Assembly: GCA_000432895.1 (NCBI GenBank)
Contig: FR889425.1
Coordinates: 35,203 to 41,735 of the forward strand
Length of the DNA stretch: 6,533 nucleotides
Origin: Firmicutes bacterium CAG:449
GTDB taxonomy: Bacteria > Bacillota_I > Bacilli_A > RFN20 > CAG-449
Direction of reading: 5' to 3'
Shown here: one piece after another, positions 1-6,533 of the stretch
Layout of the letters: every line of letters begins with the position of its first letter
How positions within the stretch are numbered: the stretch's first letter is position 1
Notes under the pieces: model-generated
The model's database searches: none
Seen by the model: the letters and a program-made list of their open reading frames with translations, nothing else
Told to the model about the DNA's origin: nothing
Made by a program: the position numbers and the translations under genes

Positions 1-1434
1 TGATTTAGTGGAAACAGCATTAAGTCCACTTCTAGCAGTTGTATCATTAATTAATGATGTAACTAAAGTTGCATTAGTAAATGCTTCATCCCAAACACCA
101 GTAGCGCCAGTAGTAACATCTTCAGTTACTGTTTGACCATCTTTATTTGTTTGATGTTTGAATGATTCTCCATCTTTATAATAGTGATCAAATAAACCAT
201 CATCAGATGAATTTTGTGCTTTGGTTAATTTTGAATAAACTTCATTTTCAGTTACATATTGCACAAAACTTGTTTCAACAAATGCATCACTAAACCAATA
301 AGCACTTAAATCAGGAGCAGTAGATATTTTTGCATCATTACTATCTGCCCAATAAGCATCAAAACTTACTGTATAATTTTTAGCAGTAGCAACTTTTTGT
401 AAAGCATCATACATTTTTGTTGTATCTAAAGGTGTTGGTTTTTTATTTTGTTCAATATAATTTTCAGCCACTTCTAATGTATAGAACATTTCGTCTGCTA
501 AATAAAGACCATAATCACTACCAACAATTGTTCCAGCTTGATATGTTTTTCCTTGAACAGTTAATGGTTCATCAGTAACTGCATATAAGCAAACAAGTGC
601 TCCAGTATAAACTTGTGTATCATTAGTTAAATCAATCATTTGAATTTCTAATTCACCATGACCACTTACTCCATAATACATACTTGTAAATCTTGACATT
701 GATAAATATCCAAGTCCACTACAATATGCATCAGCAGCAGATGAATCTCCAACTAAATATGTAGATTTGCCACTTGTTTCAGTTTTTAAATCTTCATATG
801 GAACATCAAATTTTGATGCTTCATAGTACATTGGTGATAGTTTTCCTGGTAAAACAGTAAAATTTTTACCTGATACATTATCCATTGTTGCTGAATAAAT
901 TTCACCATCATTTGTAATAATAAATCCATCATAAACATCTTTTTCATTTTTGTCTTGTGAATATGAAATATTATATTTTTCTGTGTAGAATCCACCTTTT
1001 CCAGTAAAACTCATACTTCCATTATTAGCGACAGCAATATCGCCTTTAAAGAAGTTTTTACCAACTTTTTCACTAAAGTTTTTAAATTGATTTAATGTTT
1101 TAGAAATAGCATTAAATTTAATAAAACCAGATTCTGTGCCAGCAGTTATTTCAATATTAACATTTCCTTCTCCTAATATTGTAAGAACATGACCTTCGCA
1201 AGAAACAAGATCAGGTGTTTGAATGTTGACAGCATAATCAGTTGTATTACCATCAACAGTTACATATTCGTCTAAGTTAATTTCATCTCCAACAACAGCA
1301 CTATTAATTTTTTTAATATCAATACCCTTAACTATTATTTCTTCAGTTGAAGAAACATTTTCACCACATCCAACAAGTGGAGCCAAAGTTGCTAAAGAAA
1401 GAATCAAAATTTTTGAAATATGTGATTTTTTCAT
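1..1434 (-). CDS. Surface lipoprotein of unknown function, C-terminus cut by window edge
   Basis: An uninterrupted frame of 478 codons runs from ATG at 1434-1432 to the window edge; its stop lies outside. The N-terminus is a lipoprotein signal: Lys-Lys-Ser start, hydrophobic stretch at about residues 9-21, lipobox LVGC with the lipidated Cys at 23, so it should be anchored on the outer face of the membrane. A short Ser/Thr/Glu linker follows. Residues about 31-98 resemble a bacterial Ig-like (Big-type) module, with a 'VVGDEINLDEYV' start and a 'GEGNVNIEITA' final strand. The rest (about 100-478) is acidic, rich in Tyr, Ser, Thr and Asp and looks like a beta-rich extracellular region; I recognise no family, catalytic motif or cell-wall anchor there. 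Internal Cys are few (79, 238, 282). The start is fixed by a strong AGGAGG nine bases upstream. It sits after a terminator, so it is probably transcribed separately from the opp genes. A ligand-binding or adhesive role is possible but unproven. Confidence 0.88.
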   Translation of the reverse strand, partial: MKKSHISKILILSLATLAPLVGCGENVSSTEEIIVKGIDIKKINSAVVGDEINLDEYVTVDGNTTDYAVNIQTPDLVSCEGHVLTILGEGNVNIEITAGTESGFIKFNAISKTLNQFKNFSEKVGKNFFKGDIAVANNGSMSFTGKGGFYTEKYNISYSQDKNEKDVYDGFIITNDGEIYSATMDNVSGKNFTVLPGKLSPMYYEASKFDVPYEDLKTETSGKSTYLVGDSSAADAYCSGLGYLSMSRFTSMYYGVSGHGELEIQMIDLTNDTQVYTGALVCLYAVTDEPLTVQGKTYQAGTIVGSDYGLYLADEMFYTLEVAENYIEQNKKPTPLDTTKMYDALQKVATAKNYTVSFDAYWADSNDAKISTAPDLSAYWFSDAFVETSFVQYVTENEVYSKLTKAQNSSDDGLFDHYYKDGESFKHQTNKDGQTVTEDVTTGATGVWDEAFTNATLVTSLINDTTARSGLNAVSTKS

Positions 1435-1443
1435 ATATATTTT

Positions 1444-1449
1444 CCTCCT
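1444..1449 (-). promoter_or_regulatory. Shine-Dalgarno site of the unknown lipoprotein
   Basis: AGGAGG on the minus strand lies nine bases before the ATG at 1434, and it decides the start of the partial lipoprotein gene. Upstream of it (1450-1563) the leader is very AT-rich. It holds several TATA-like strings, such as TATACT at 1456-1451 and TAATAT at 1481-1476, but none has a convincing -35 box at the right distance, so I do not call a promoter even though one is expected here. Confidence 0.8.
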
Positions 1450-1563
1450 AAGTATATGCTATGTATGCATTGAATATATTAAAGCACTTTTTTTATAAAA
1501 ATAAAACAAAAAAGAATATTTAATTGAAATAAACTCTCATATTTTTAATATAATTTTTAATAT

Positions 1564-1597
1564 TAAAAAAATAAGGATATTTCACCTTATTTTTTTA
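1564..1597 (-). terminator. Intrinsic terminator closing the opp/protease operon
   Basis: A perfect inverted repeat pairs 1564-1576 with 1585-1597: 13 bp around an 8-nt loop, of which only two pairs are G-C. Read on the minus strand, the 3' arm ends in a run of seven T. The hairpin begins 20 nt after the TAA of the metallopeptidase gene, where an operon terminator is expected. The A-rich 5' arm gives the same shape on the plus strand, but no plus-strand gene uses it. The low G-C content of the stem makes its efficiency uncertain. Confidence 0.72.
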
Positions 1598-1617
1598 TAT
1601 ATCAATATTATTTTTTA

Positions 1618-3333
1618 TTATCTTTCGATTTTGGTGACTCTAATTCTTGCTTCTTGTTCGTTAATTGATAAAACATCGAGAATATAATCAACTGTACAAC
1701 TTTCATCAACAACACAATTTTGATTATTAACAGTTCCACCAGTCATTGTTTTTGCTTTATTCCATAAATTTGTTTTACTTGGCATATAAACTTTAGCAAT
1801 ATTTGATTCATTTTCTAATGAGAATCTTGATAATGATTTAAATAAAGAAGAATTAGAAGCACTATTACCTTTTGAGGTAGTAATATTGTCATTTAAATCA
1901 GGATTTGATTCATAAATCATTGTTAAAGCATATGAATTTGCAGTACCAATTCTTTCATATTTAGTTTTGCCTTTAACATAATCAGGGAAGAAGTTTGTAT
2001 CAGAACCATTTAATTGTCTTCCTGCTTTAGAATTACAAACTCTAAAGTTAGTACTAATTTTTGGATCAGCATAATTTTCTGCTGTTAAACTTGCATCAGT
2101 AACAGTTCTTGCATCAATATGAGAAATTCTAATTCCATTATCTGAATAGCCATTAGTATTTTTATAACCATATGTATAATCTTTTTTTGCTAAACCAACA
2201 GGTGACATATATTCAACCATAATGTATTCATCAAATGCAGTTCCATTATAATTTGGTGAAGGCAAAATAAAACAATCGCCAGTTGTAGTAGTTGGTCTTA
2301 AAGTAATTATAGAACTATCATCAACTACAAGAGGATTTACCCATCCTAAAGTAAATTTAGAAAAAGCCGAATGATCACCTAAGTTATGATCCATCATATC
2401 AATTCCACCCATTGGTGACCACTTGTCATTATAATCATAATAATCATACAATCCATATGTATGTCCAGTTTCATGAACAAATGTATGTGCATCATATCCA
2501 TTATATGCATCATTCATAAAGTTAATACTTGCCCAACCTAAAGTTTTTACATTTGGTCTAGATAAATCTTTACTAGCAGTATTTGAAGTATATGTAACAT
2601 AAGCCCACCATGTTTGAGTATTATCTTGTGAGTAATTAATTGAATAAACAATCCAAATTAAATCAATAAATCCATCATTATCTTGATCATAATATGATAA
2701 AGGCTCAGCATTTTCACCTAAAGAACCATGGCTAGTTTTTGCATATTCAGAAATATACCAGCTTCTAACATATTCAGCTGCTGTAGTACCTAAATTACCG
2801 CCTGCTGCTTTTAAAAAGTCGCTAGAAGAACCATTATATTCACACCATGTATTAACTACATCACCTTTAAATTCTGATTTACCAAAACTAGATGTACTAT
2901 AATAATTTGAAACAGAAGTCCAACCACCAACAGCATCAATTTCCTCTTGTGTTCCAAAAAAAGTGGTTCTAATTCTTTCGATGTTTGATTGAGTTTGAAC
3001 ATTTGTTTTTAAATTTTCATCTTGAAAACCAAAAGGTACAACAAGTACACGTTGATTTTCAATAGGGTCTAAATGAGGATTATTAGCGTTATTAAACAAA
3101 GTTTGCATATTTAAATTTTGTTCAACGCCTTTTTCATCAACATAAGTAGTACTTGCTTTTTGGAAATCAGCATTAGTTTTACTATAATTTCCTTGTGAAC
3201 TAGTAGTATTATTAGATGTACTTACTGAACTAGAATTAGATGAAGTAGATGTATTAGAAGAAACTGTTTCTCCACATGCAGATACTAATCCAATAAGTAC
3301 TAAACTAAATAAAAAATTAATTTTTCTTTTCAT
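1618..3333 (-). CDS. Lipoprotein zinc metallopeptidase, M6 (immune inhibitor A-like) family
   Basis: A 571-residue secreted, membrane-anchored protease that should hydrolyse proteins outside the cell. The lipoprotein signal ends in lipobox VSAC (Cys 20), followed by a Ser/Thr/Asn-rich linker at about 24-50. The zinc site is HETGHTYGLYD at 287-297: His287 and His291 as ligands, Glu288 as general base, Asp297 at the third-ligand position, matching the HExxHxxGxxD pattern of M6 peptidases. Just after it, MGGIDMMDHNLGDHSAFSK (308-326) matches the conserved post-motif region that usually ends in 'LGW' (329-331). A DxDxDGxxD loop at 216-224 looks like a calcium site, as is common in this family. 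The C-terminal part (about 340-571) keeps the M6-like 'MVEYM' (372-376) and 'GIRISHID' (400-407) strands. ATG at 3333 has AAGGAGA five bases upstream. The start lies 13 bases after the stop of the preceding membrane-protein gene, so it is probably cotranscribed with oppDF. Substrate is unknown; peptide supply for Opp is inference. Confidence 0.9.
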   Translation of the reverse strand: MKRKINFLFSLVLIGLVSACGETVSSNTSTSSNSSSVSTSNNTTSSQGNYSKTNADFQKASTTYVDEKGVEQNLNMQTLFNNANNPHLDPIENQRVLVVPFGFQDENLKTNVQTQSNIERIRTTFFGTQEEIDAVGGWTSVSNYYSTSSFGKSEFKGDVVNTWCEYNGSSSDFLKAAGGNLGTTAAEYVRSWYISEYAKTSHGSLGENAEPLSYYDQDNDGFIDLIWIVYSINYSQDNTQTWWAYVTYTSNTASKDLSRPNVKTLGWASINFMNDAYNGYDAHTFVHETGHTYGLYDYYDYNDKWSPMGGIDMMDHNLGDHSAFSKFTLGWVNPLVVDDSSIITLRPTTTTGDCFILPSPNYNGTAFDEYIMVEYMSPVGLAKKDYTYGYKNTNGYSDNGIRISHIDARTVTDASLTAENYADPKISTNFRVCNSKAGRQLNGSDTNFFPDYVKGKTKYERIGTANSYALTMIYESNPDLNDNITTSKGNSASNSSLFKSLSRFSLENESNIAKVYMPSKTNLWNKAKTMTGGTVNNQNCVVDESCTVDYILDVLSINEQEARIRVTKIER

Positions 3334-3346
3334 TTGAGTCTCCTTT

Positions 3347-3793
3347 TTATAAATAAATAAAATATAAAATCATAAAGATTAGGCCTATTATAAAGAAAAT
3401 AAGTCCTGAAAACAACATAAAACGTGAATTTGTGCGTGGTTTTGATCTTTTTAATTCGCGATATTCAGCATAAGTTCTAGGTAAATTTGTTTCTCTAACA
3501 TTTTTGTGAAATGTTACATTCCATACTAATTTAACTGAATATGTAATTATGTCAAATGCTCCTTCATTAGATACAAATACAAGAAGATAAAATAAGCACA
3601 TTAATCCACCGGAAATAGTAAATCCATCTGTTAAGATTATTAAATATTCTTTACTAAAATCACGATTTTGACCATATACCTCTTGTAAAATAACAAGCGA
3701 AGTAATAAATGTACAAACCAATAAACAAATTAAAAACCCAATAATATATCCTTTGTCAATTTTCTTTTTTTTCAAAGAATCATTATTTGACAT
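3347..3793 (-). CDS. Small three-helix membrane protein, probably DUF3899-like
   Basis: This 148-residue protein has a Lys-rich N-terminus (8-14) and three hydrophobic segments read by eye at about 16-37, 52-74 and 125-147. Between the second and third lies a basic, presumably cytoplasmic, loop rich in Lys and Arg (about 88-124). By the positive-inside rule the N-terminus would be inside, but three helices then put the loop and the N-terminus on the same side and the C-terminus outside. The stretch 'SNEGAFDIITYSVK' after the second helix reminds me of the DUF3899 family of small Bacillota membrane proteins; this is recall and not a search result. Its function is unknown. ATG at 3793 overlaps the end of oppF by 11 nt and has AAGAGGT five bases upstream, inside oppF, which suggests translational coupling. 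The position between an importer ATPase and a secreted protease suggests a membrane role linked to one of them, but nothing in the sequence shows which. Confidence 0.85.
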   Translation of the reverse strand: MSNNDSLKKKKIDKGYIIGFLICLLVCTFITSLVILQEVYGQNRDFSKEYLIILTDGFTISGGLMCLFYLLVFVSNEGAFDIITYSVKLVWNVTFHKNVRETNLPRTYAEYRELKRSKPRTNSRFMLFSGLIFFIIGLIFMILYFIYL

Positions 3794-5288
3794 TTTTAAC
3801 CTCTTTTTTTAATTCAGCTTTATATTTCTTTTCTTCTTCATCATTACAAAAAACAAAATGTCCTTTAGAAATCTCTCTCATTGTTGGCTTATTAATTGAA
3901 TAATCATGTTCAGCACTAGCATTGTAGACAATTCTTTGACGATTCTTTTCAATATTAGGATCAGGATGAGGAACCGCAGAAAGAAGTGATTTTGTATATG
4001 GGTGTAAAGGATGAGCAAACAATTCTTCACTAGTAGCAAGTTCTACTAAATTACCAAAATACATAACAGCTATCCTATCACAGAAGTATTTAACAACTGA
4101 TAAGTTATGAGCAATAAATAAAATAGTTAATCCAAGATTATTTCTTAAATCATTTAACAAATTAATTACTTGAGCTTGAATAGAAACATCAAGAGCGGAA
4201 ACTGGTTCATCAGCAATAATTAATTCAGGATTCATAACAATCGCACGAGCAATACCAATTCTTTGTCTTTGTCCACCTGAGAATTCATGTGGATATCTAT
4301 TTGCATGTTCTGGAAGAAGGCCAACTAATTCAAGCACACGATTAACTTCACTTGTAATATAAGCTTCATCTTTAATTCCTTTAATAACTAATCCTTCAGC
4401 AATAATATTTCTAACAGTCATACGTGGATTAAGCGAAGCAATAGGATCTTGGAAAATCATTTGAATTTTAGAAGTAATTGATGCATGTTTTGCTTTATTC
4501 ATTTCTTCTTTAAATTGCTCTTCAGTTAATTTACCATCACTATATTTTTCACGTACTTTTTTAATTTCAGCTTGAGAAATATCTTTATCACAACATTTAT
4601 TATCATGTTTAGCCAAAGCAATTTTTTTTCTTTGCTCATTGACAATACGAGTTGCTTTGTCAATTTCTTCATGATCTAGAATATTATATTTATTAACGAT
4701 TTCATCATATTTATCAACAAAAGGAATCTTTTGTTCATAGACATCGCTTATTTTTCTTTCAATCTCATCATGAACTTTTTTAATTTCAAATTTTTCATTG
4801 AATGCATCTTGATATTCTAAATTTAAAGCACTTAATTCAGTGTTTTTATTTAGTTTATTTTTTCTTAACGCTTCTTTTAATCTTAATTTAGTATATTTAA
4901 TTTCTTTTTCATTCCATCTAGTACCAGCAGCAATTCTAACGCCTTTAAACCAAACATCACCACTTGTAATTTGATAAAGTTTAATAATTGATCTACCAGT
5001 TGTTGTTTTTCCACATCCAGATTCACCGACAAGGCCAAAAACCTCACCTTTATATACTTGGAAAGAAACATTATTAACTGCTTTGTTATATTTATATTCA
5101 CCTTTTCCAAAACGGAAGAATTGTTTTAAATGACGAACATCCAATATAACTTCACCATGTTCATAATCAAATGATTTATTATTTTCTTTAACTTTTTCAT
5201 TACTAGTTGAATATCCACTGATTTTATTTGTTGTACCAGCAGCATCTTCTTTAGCTAATAATAAAAGAAAATTTTTATATAAAATCAT
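3783..5288 (-). CDS. oppF: Oligopeptide ABC transporter ATP-binding protein OppF with a large insertion
   Basis: One of two ATPases that power an oligopeptide importer at the cytoplasmic face of the membrane. All ABC motifs are present: Walker A GESGCGKTT (88-96), Q-loop FQDP (Gln280), signature FSGGQRQR (336-343), Walker B LIIADEP (356-362), D-loop SALD (364-367) and switch His394. The OppD/OppF C-terminal extension begins at HPLHPYT (426-432). 'ASLNPRMTV' after the Q-loop and 'SGGQRQR' (instead of GGMRQR) favour OppF over OppD. It is 501 residues long, against roughly 310-330 for usual OppF. The excess is an N-terminal extension of about 45 residues and an insertion of about 140 charged, probably helical residues (about 126-272) between Walker A and the Q-loop. 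Lys94 and Gln280 are therefore 186 residues apart, where about 45-50 is normal. ATG at 5288 overlaps the oppD stop (TAATG) and has a full AGGAGGTGA site. Stop is TAA at 3783-3785. Confidence 0.95.
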   Translation of the reverse strand: MILYKNFLLLLAKEDAAGTTNKISGYSTSNEKVKENNKSFDYEHGEVILDVRHLKQFFRFGKGEYKYNKAVNNVSFQVYKGEVFGLVGESGCGKTTTGRSIIKLYQITSGDVWFKGVRIAAGTRWNEKEIKYTKLRLKEALRKNKLNKNTELSALNLEYQDAFNEKFEIKKVHDEIERKISDVYEQKIPFVDKYDEIVNKYNILDHEEIDKATRIVNEQRKKIALAKHDNKCCDKDISQAEIKKVREKYSDGKLTEEQFKEEMNKAKHASITSKIQMIFQDPIASLNPRMTVRNIIAEGLVIKGIKDEAYITSEVNRVLELVGLLPEHANRYPHEFSGGQRQRIGIARAIVMNPELIIADEPVSALDVSIQAQVINLLNDLRNNLGLTILFIAHNLSVVKYFCDRIAVMYFGNLVELATSEELFAHPLHPYTKSLLSAVPHPDPNIEKNRQRIVYNASAEHDYSINKPTMREISKGHFVFCNDEEEKKYKAELKKEVKNVK

Positions 5289-6533
5289 TATTTGTCACCT
5301 CCTGATTGATTTAAAATAGAATTTTTCTTTAATTCATATGTAGGCTTATTATCTTTGCAGGCTTTTAAAGAATTAAAGATTCTTTCTTTAACAATTTTTG
5401 GAGCGTCAACATCTGGAGCATCTTCATCACATAACCATGTTGCAGCATAATGAGTAGGTGAAATTTTAAAAAATGGTGGTTGCTCTTCATAATCAATTTC
5501 TAAAGCATATTTATTTCTTGCTGCAAATGCATCACCTTTAGGAGGTAAAAGCATATTTGGAGGTGTTCCAGGAATTGCATCAAGTTTTTCTTTAGTATTT
5601 AAATCAGGCATAGAACCAAGTAAAGCCCAAGTATATGGATGACGTGGATCATAGAAAATATCATAAACTGAACCATATTCAACAATCTTACCAGCATACA
5701 TAACTGCAATGTCATCAGCCATATTAGCAACAACACCTAAATCATGAGTAATAAAGATAATTGAAAAATTCTTTTCTGCTTTTAATTTATTAATCAATTC
5801 AAGAATTTGTGCTTGAATAGTAACATCAAGAGCAGTTGTTGGTTCATCACAAATTAATACTTCCGGATTAGATGATAAAGCAATAGCAATAACTATTCTT
5901 TGTCTCATTCCACCAGAAAATTCAAATGGATATTGATAAAATCTTCTTTCTGGATCATTAATACCAACTTCTTTTAAAAGTTCGATAGCTCTATCTTTTG
6001 TTTGTTGCTTAGTTAATGTAGTTTTACTTGCAATAATCTTATTAGCGTAATAATCCATAAAACTATCAATCATTTTATCTGCAGTAAATTCATTATTATT
6101 TAAAATGTAATTTAAATGCATGTTTAATTTTTCAATTAAATCAAGCATTTCAAGATAATGAGCATGCTTATCAACGATTACTTCTTGATGGCCCGCTCTA
6201 ACTGAAGCAGGTAAAGCATAAATATCATTTACTTGATATTTTTCAAGTAATGCAGCACGCTCTTGGGTTTGTTTTATTGACTTTTCATAAGAATCTATAT
6301 AAAAATTCATTGAAGAATTAAATACTTCTACTACATCATCTGCCTCAGTTTGCAAACTAAAGACACATTTTTTTAAAAAGACATTAAACTTTTTTAATTC
6401 AACTTTTGCTTTACTTGTTGAAAACTCTTCTTCATTAGCAAAAACATCTTTTTTAAAATTTTCTAAATTATTTAAAGCAATTTTAATTTCTTCTTTTTGA
6501 TTATTGATAGCAACAGTTAAATTATCACTAAAT
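5288..6533 (-). CDS. oppD: Oligopeptide ABC transporter ATP-binding protein OppD, N-terminal part outside window
   Basis: The frame is open from the right edge (first full codon 6530-6532) to TAA at 5290-5288, giving 414 visible codons. A TTG at 6355 is internal and should not be taken as the start. Visible motifs are the signature FSGGMRQR (S at 5917-5915), Walker B VLICDEP (5860-5840), the TALD D-loop, switch His in FITHD (5746-5744) and the C-terminal HPYTW (from 5641). 'GGMRQR' and the 'GTPPNMLLPPKGDAFAARN' type C-terminus identify OppD/DppD. Walker A and the Q-loop are not in the window. The first 171 or so visible residues (6532 to about 6020) are a charged, probably helical and coiled-coil stretch that is not part of a normal ABC fold. 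It lies between the unseen Q-loop and the conserved helix before the signature ('DRAIELLKEVGI'). The Cys residues usual in the C-terminal region are replaced by Asp, Asn and Asp. It partners OppF encoded directly downstream, and would use permeases OppB/OppC encoded elsewhere. Confidence 0.93.
   Translation of the reverse strand, partial: FSDNLTVAINNQKEEIKIALNNLENFKKDVFANEEEFSTSKAKVELKKFNVFLKKCVFSLQTEADDVVEVFNSSMNFYIDSYEKSIKQTQERAALLEKYQVNDIYALPASVRAGHQEVIVDKHAHYLEMLDLIEKLNMHLNYILNNNEFTADKMIDSFMDYYANKIIASKTTLTKQQTKDRAIELLKEVGINDPERRFYQYPFEFSGGMRQRIVIAIALSSNPEVLICDEPTTALDVTIQAQILELINKLKAEKNFSIIFITHDLGVVANMADDIAVMYAGKIVEYGSVYDIFYDPRHPYTWALLGSMPDLNTKEKLDAIPGTPPNMLLPPKGDAFAARNKYALEIDYEEQPPFFKISPTHYAATWLCDEDAPDVDAPKIVKERIFNSLKACKDNKPTYELKKNSILNQSGGDK
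5295..5303 (-). promoter_or_regulatory. Strong Shine-Dalgarno of oppF inside the oppD 3' end
   Basis: AGGAGGTGA on the minus strand, six bases before the oppF ATG at 5288-5286, is complementary to nine bases of the 16S anti-Shine-Dalgarno. It lies within the last codons of oppD, and the oppD TAA shares its final A with the oppF ATG. This supports coupled, near-equal translation of the two ATPases and supports the long OppF N-terminus as real. Confidence 0.88.

Noticed and set aside
786..995. A 69-codon minus-strand reading frame inside the first lipoprotein gene
   Set aside because: It is a +1-frame shadow of the lipoprotein coding region, has a Met/Gln/His-rich composition and has no ribosome site of its own.
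1456..1470. Imperfect inverted repeat ATGC...GCAT in the leader of the unknown lipoprotein, a possible operator
   Set aside because: Only four base pairs form around a seven-base loop, which is expected by chance in such AT-rich DNA.
1451..1481. TATACT and TAATAT as -10 boxes for the lipoprotein gene
   Set aside because: No -35-like hexamer lies 16-18 bp upstream of either, and TATACT would start transcription inside the ribosome site.
3156..3264. Ser/Thr-rich repeat-like DNA near the protease N-terminus as a phase-variable repeat
   Set aside because: The codons are mixed and no uniform tandem unit is seen; it is an ordinary low-complexity linker after the lipid anchor.
4883..5110. A 75-codon minus-strand reading frame inside oppF
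   Set aside because: It overlaps the Walker A region of oppF in another frame and shows no domain or ribosome site.
6353..6355. TTG as the start of a short OppD-like gene
   Set aside because: The frame continues without a stop to the window edge, and an ATPase starting here would lack Walker A and the Q-loop; it is an internal Leu codon.

Overview
This is an AT-rich window (about 30% G+C by eye) in which every supported gene lies on the minus strand, so transcription runs from the right edge towards position 1. All Trp codons checked are TGG, no reading frame needs TGA as Trp, and every visible stop is TAA, so the standard bacterial code fits. Low G+C, gram-positive-type lipoproteins with C-terminally open lipoboxes, and Opp ATPases carrying large helical insertions point to a low-GC member of the Bacillota close to the Mollicutes (Acholeplasma-, RF39- or Erysipelotrichia-like). 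Code-4 mycoplasmas are unlikely. The exact lineage is inference.

From right to left in transcription order: 6533-5288 is the 3' part of oppD, which lacks its Walker A and Q-loop because they lie outside the window. oppF (5288-3783) follows with a 1-nt stop/start overlap. A small three-helix membrane protein (3793-3347, probably DUF3899-like) overlaps the end of oppF by 11 nt. A lipoprotein metallopeptidase of the M6/InhA type (3333-1618) starts 14 nt downstream of that. A 13-bp hairpin with a U-tract (1564-1597) closes this compact set, which I read as the distal part of one opp operon. After a 183-bp gap, a second transcription unit encodes a large lipoprotein of unknown function (1434 to beyond position 1).

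Working model: OppD and OppF are the ATPase pair of an oligopeptide importer whose permeases and binding protein would lie upstream, outside the window. The M6 peptidase, anchored outside the membrane, could cut proteins into peptides for that importer. The membrane protein has no known role. The novelty is modest. The most notable points are the protease placed inside the opp operon, the two large ATPase insertions placed at different points of the nucleotide-binding fold, and an uncharacterised surface lipoprotein with an Ig-like N-terminal part. No RNA gene, CRISPR array, insertion sequence or long repeat was seen.
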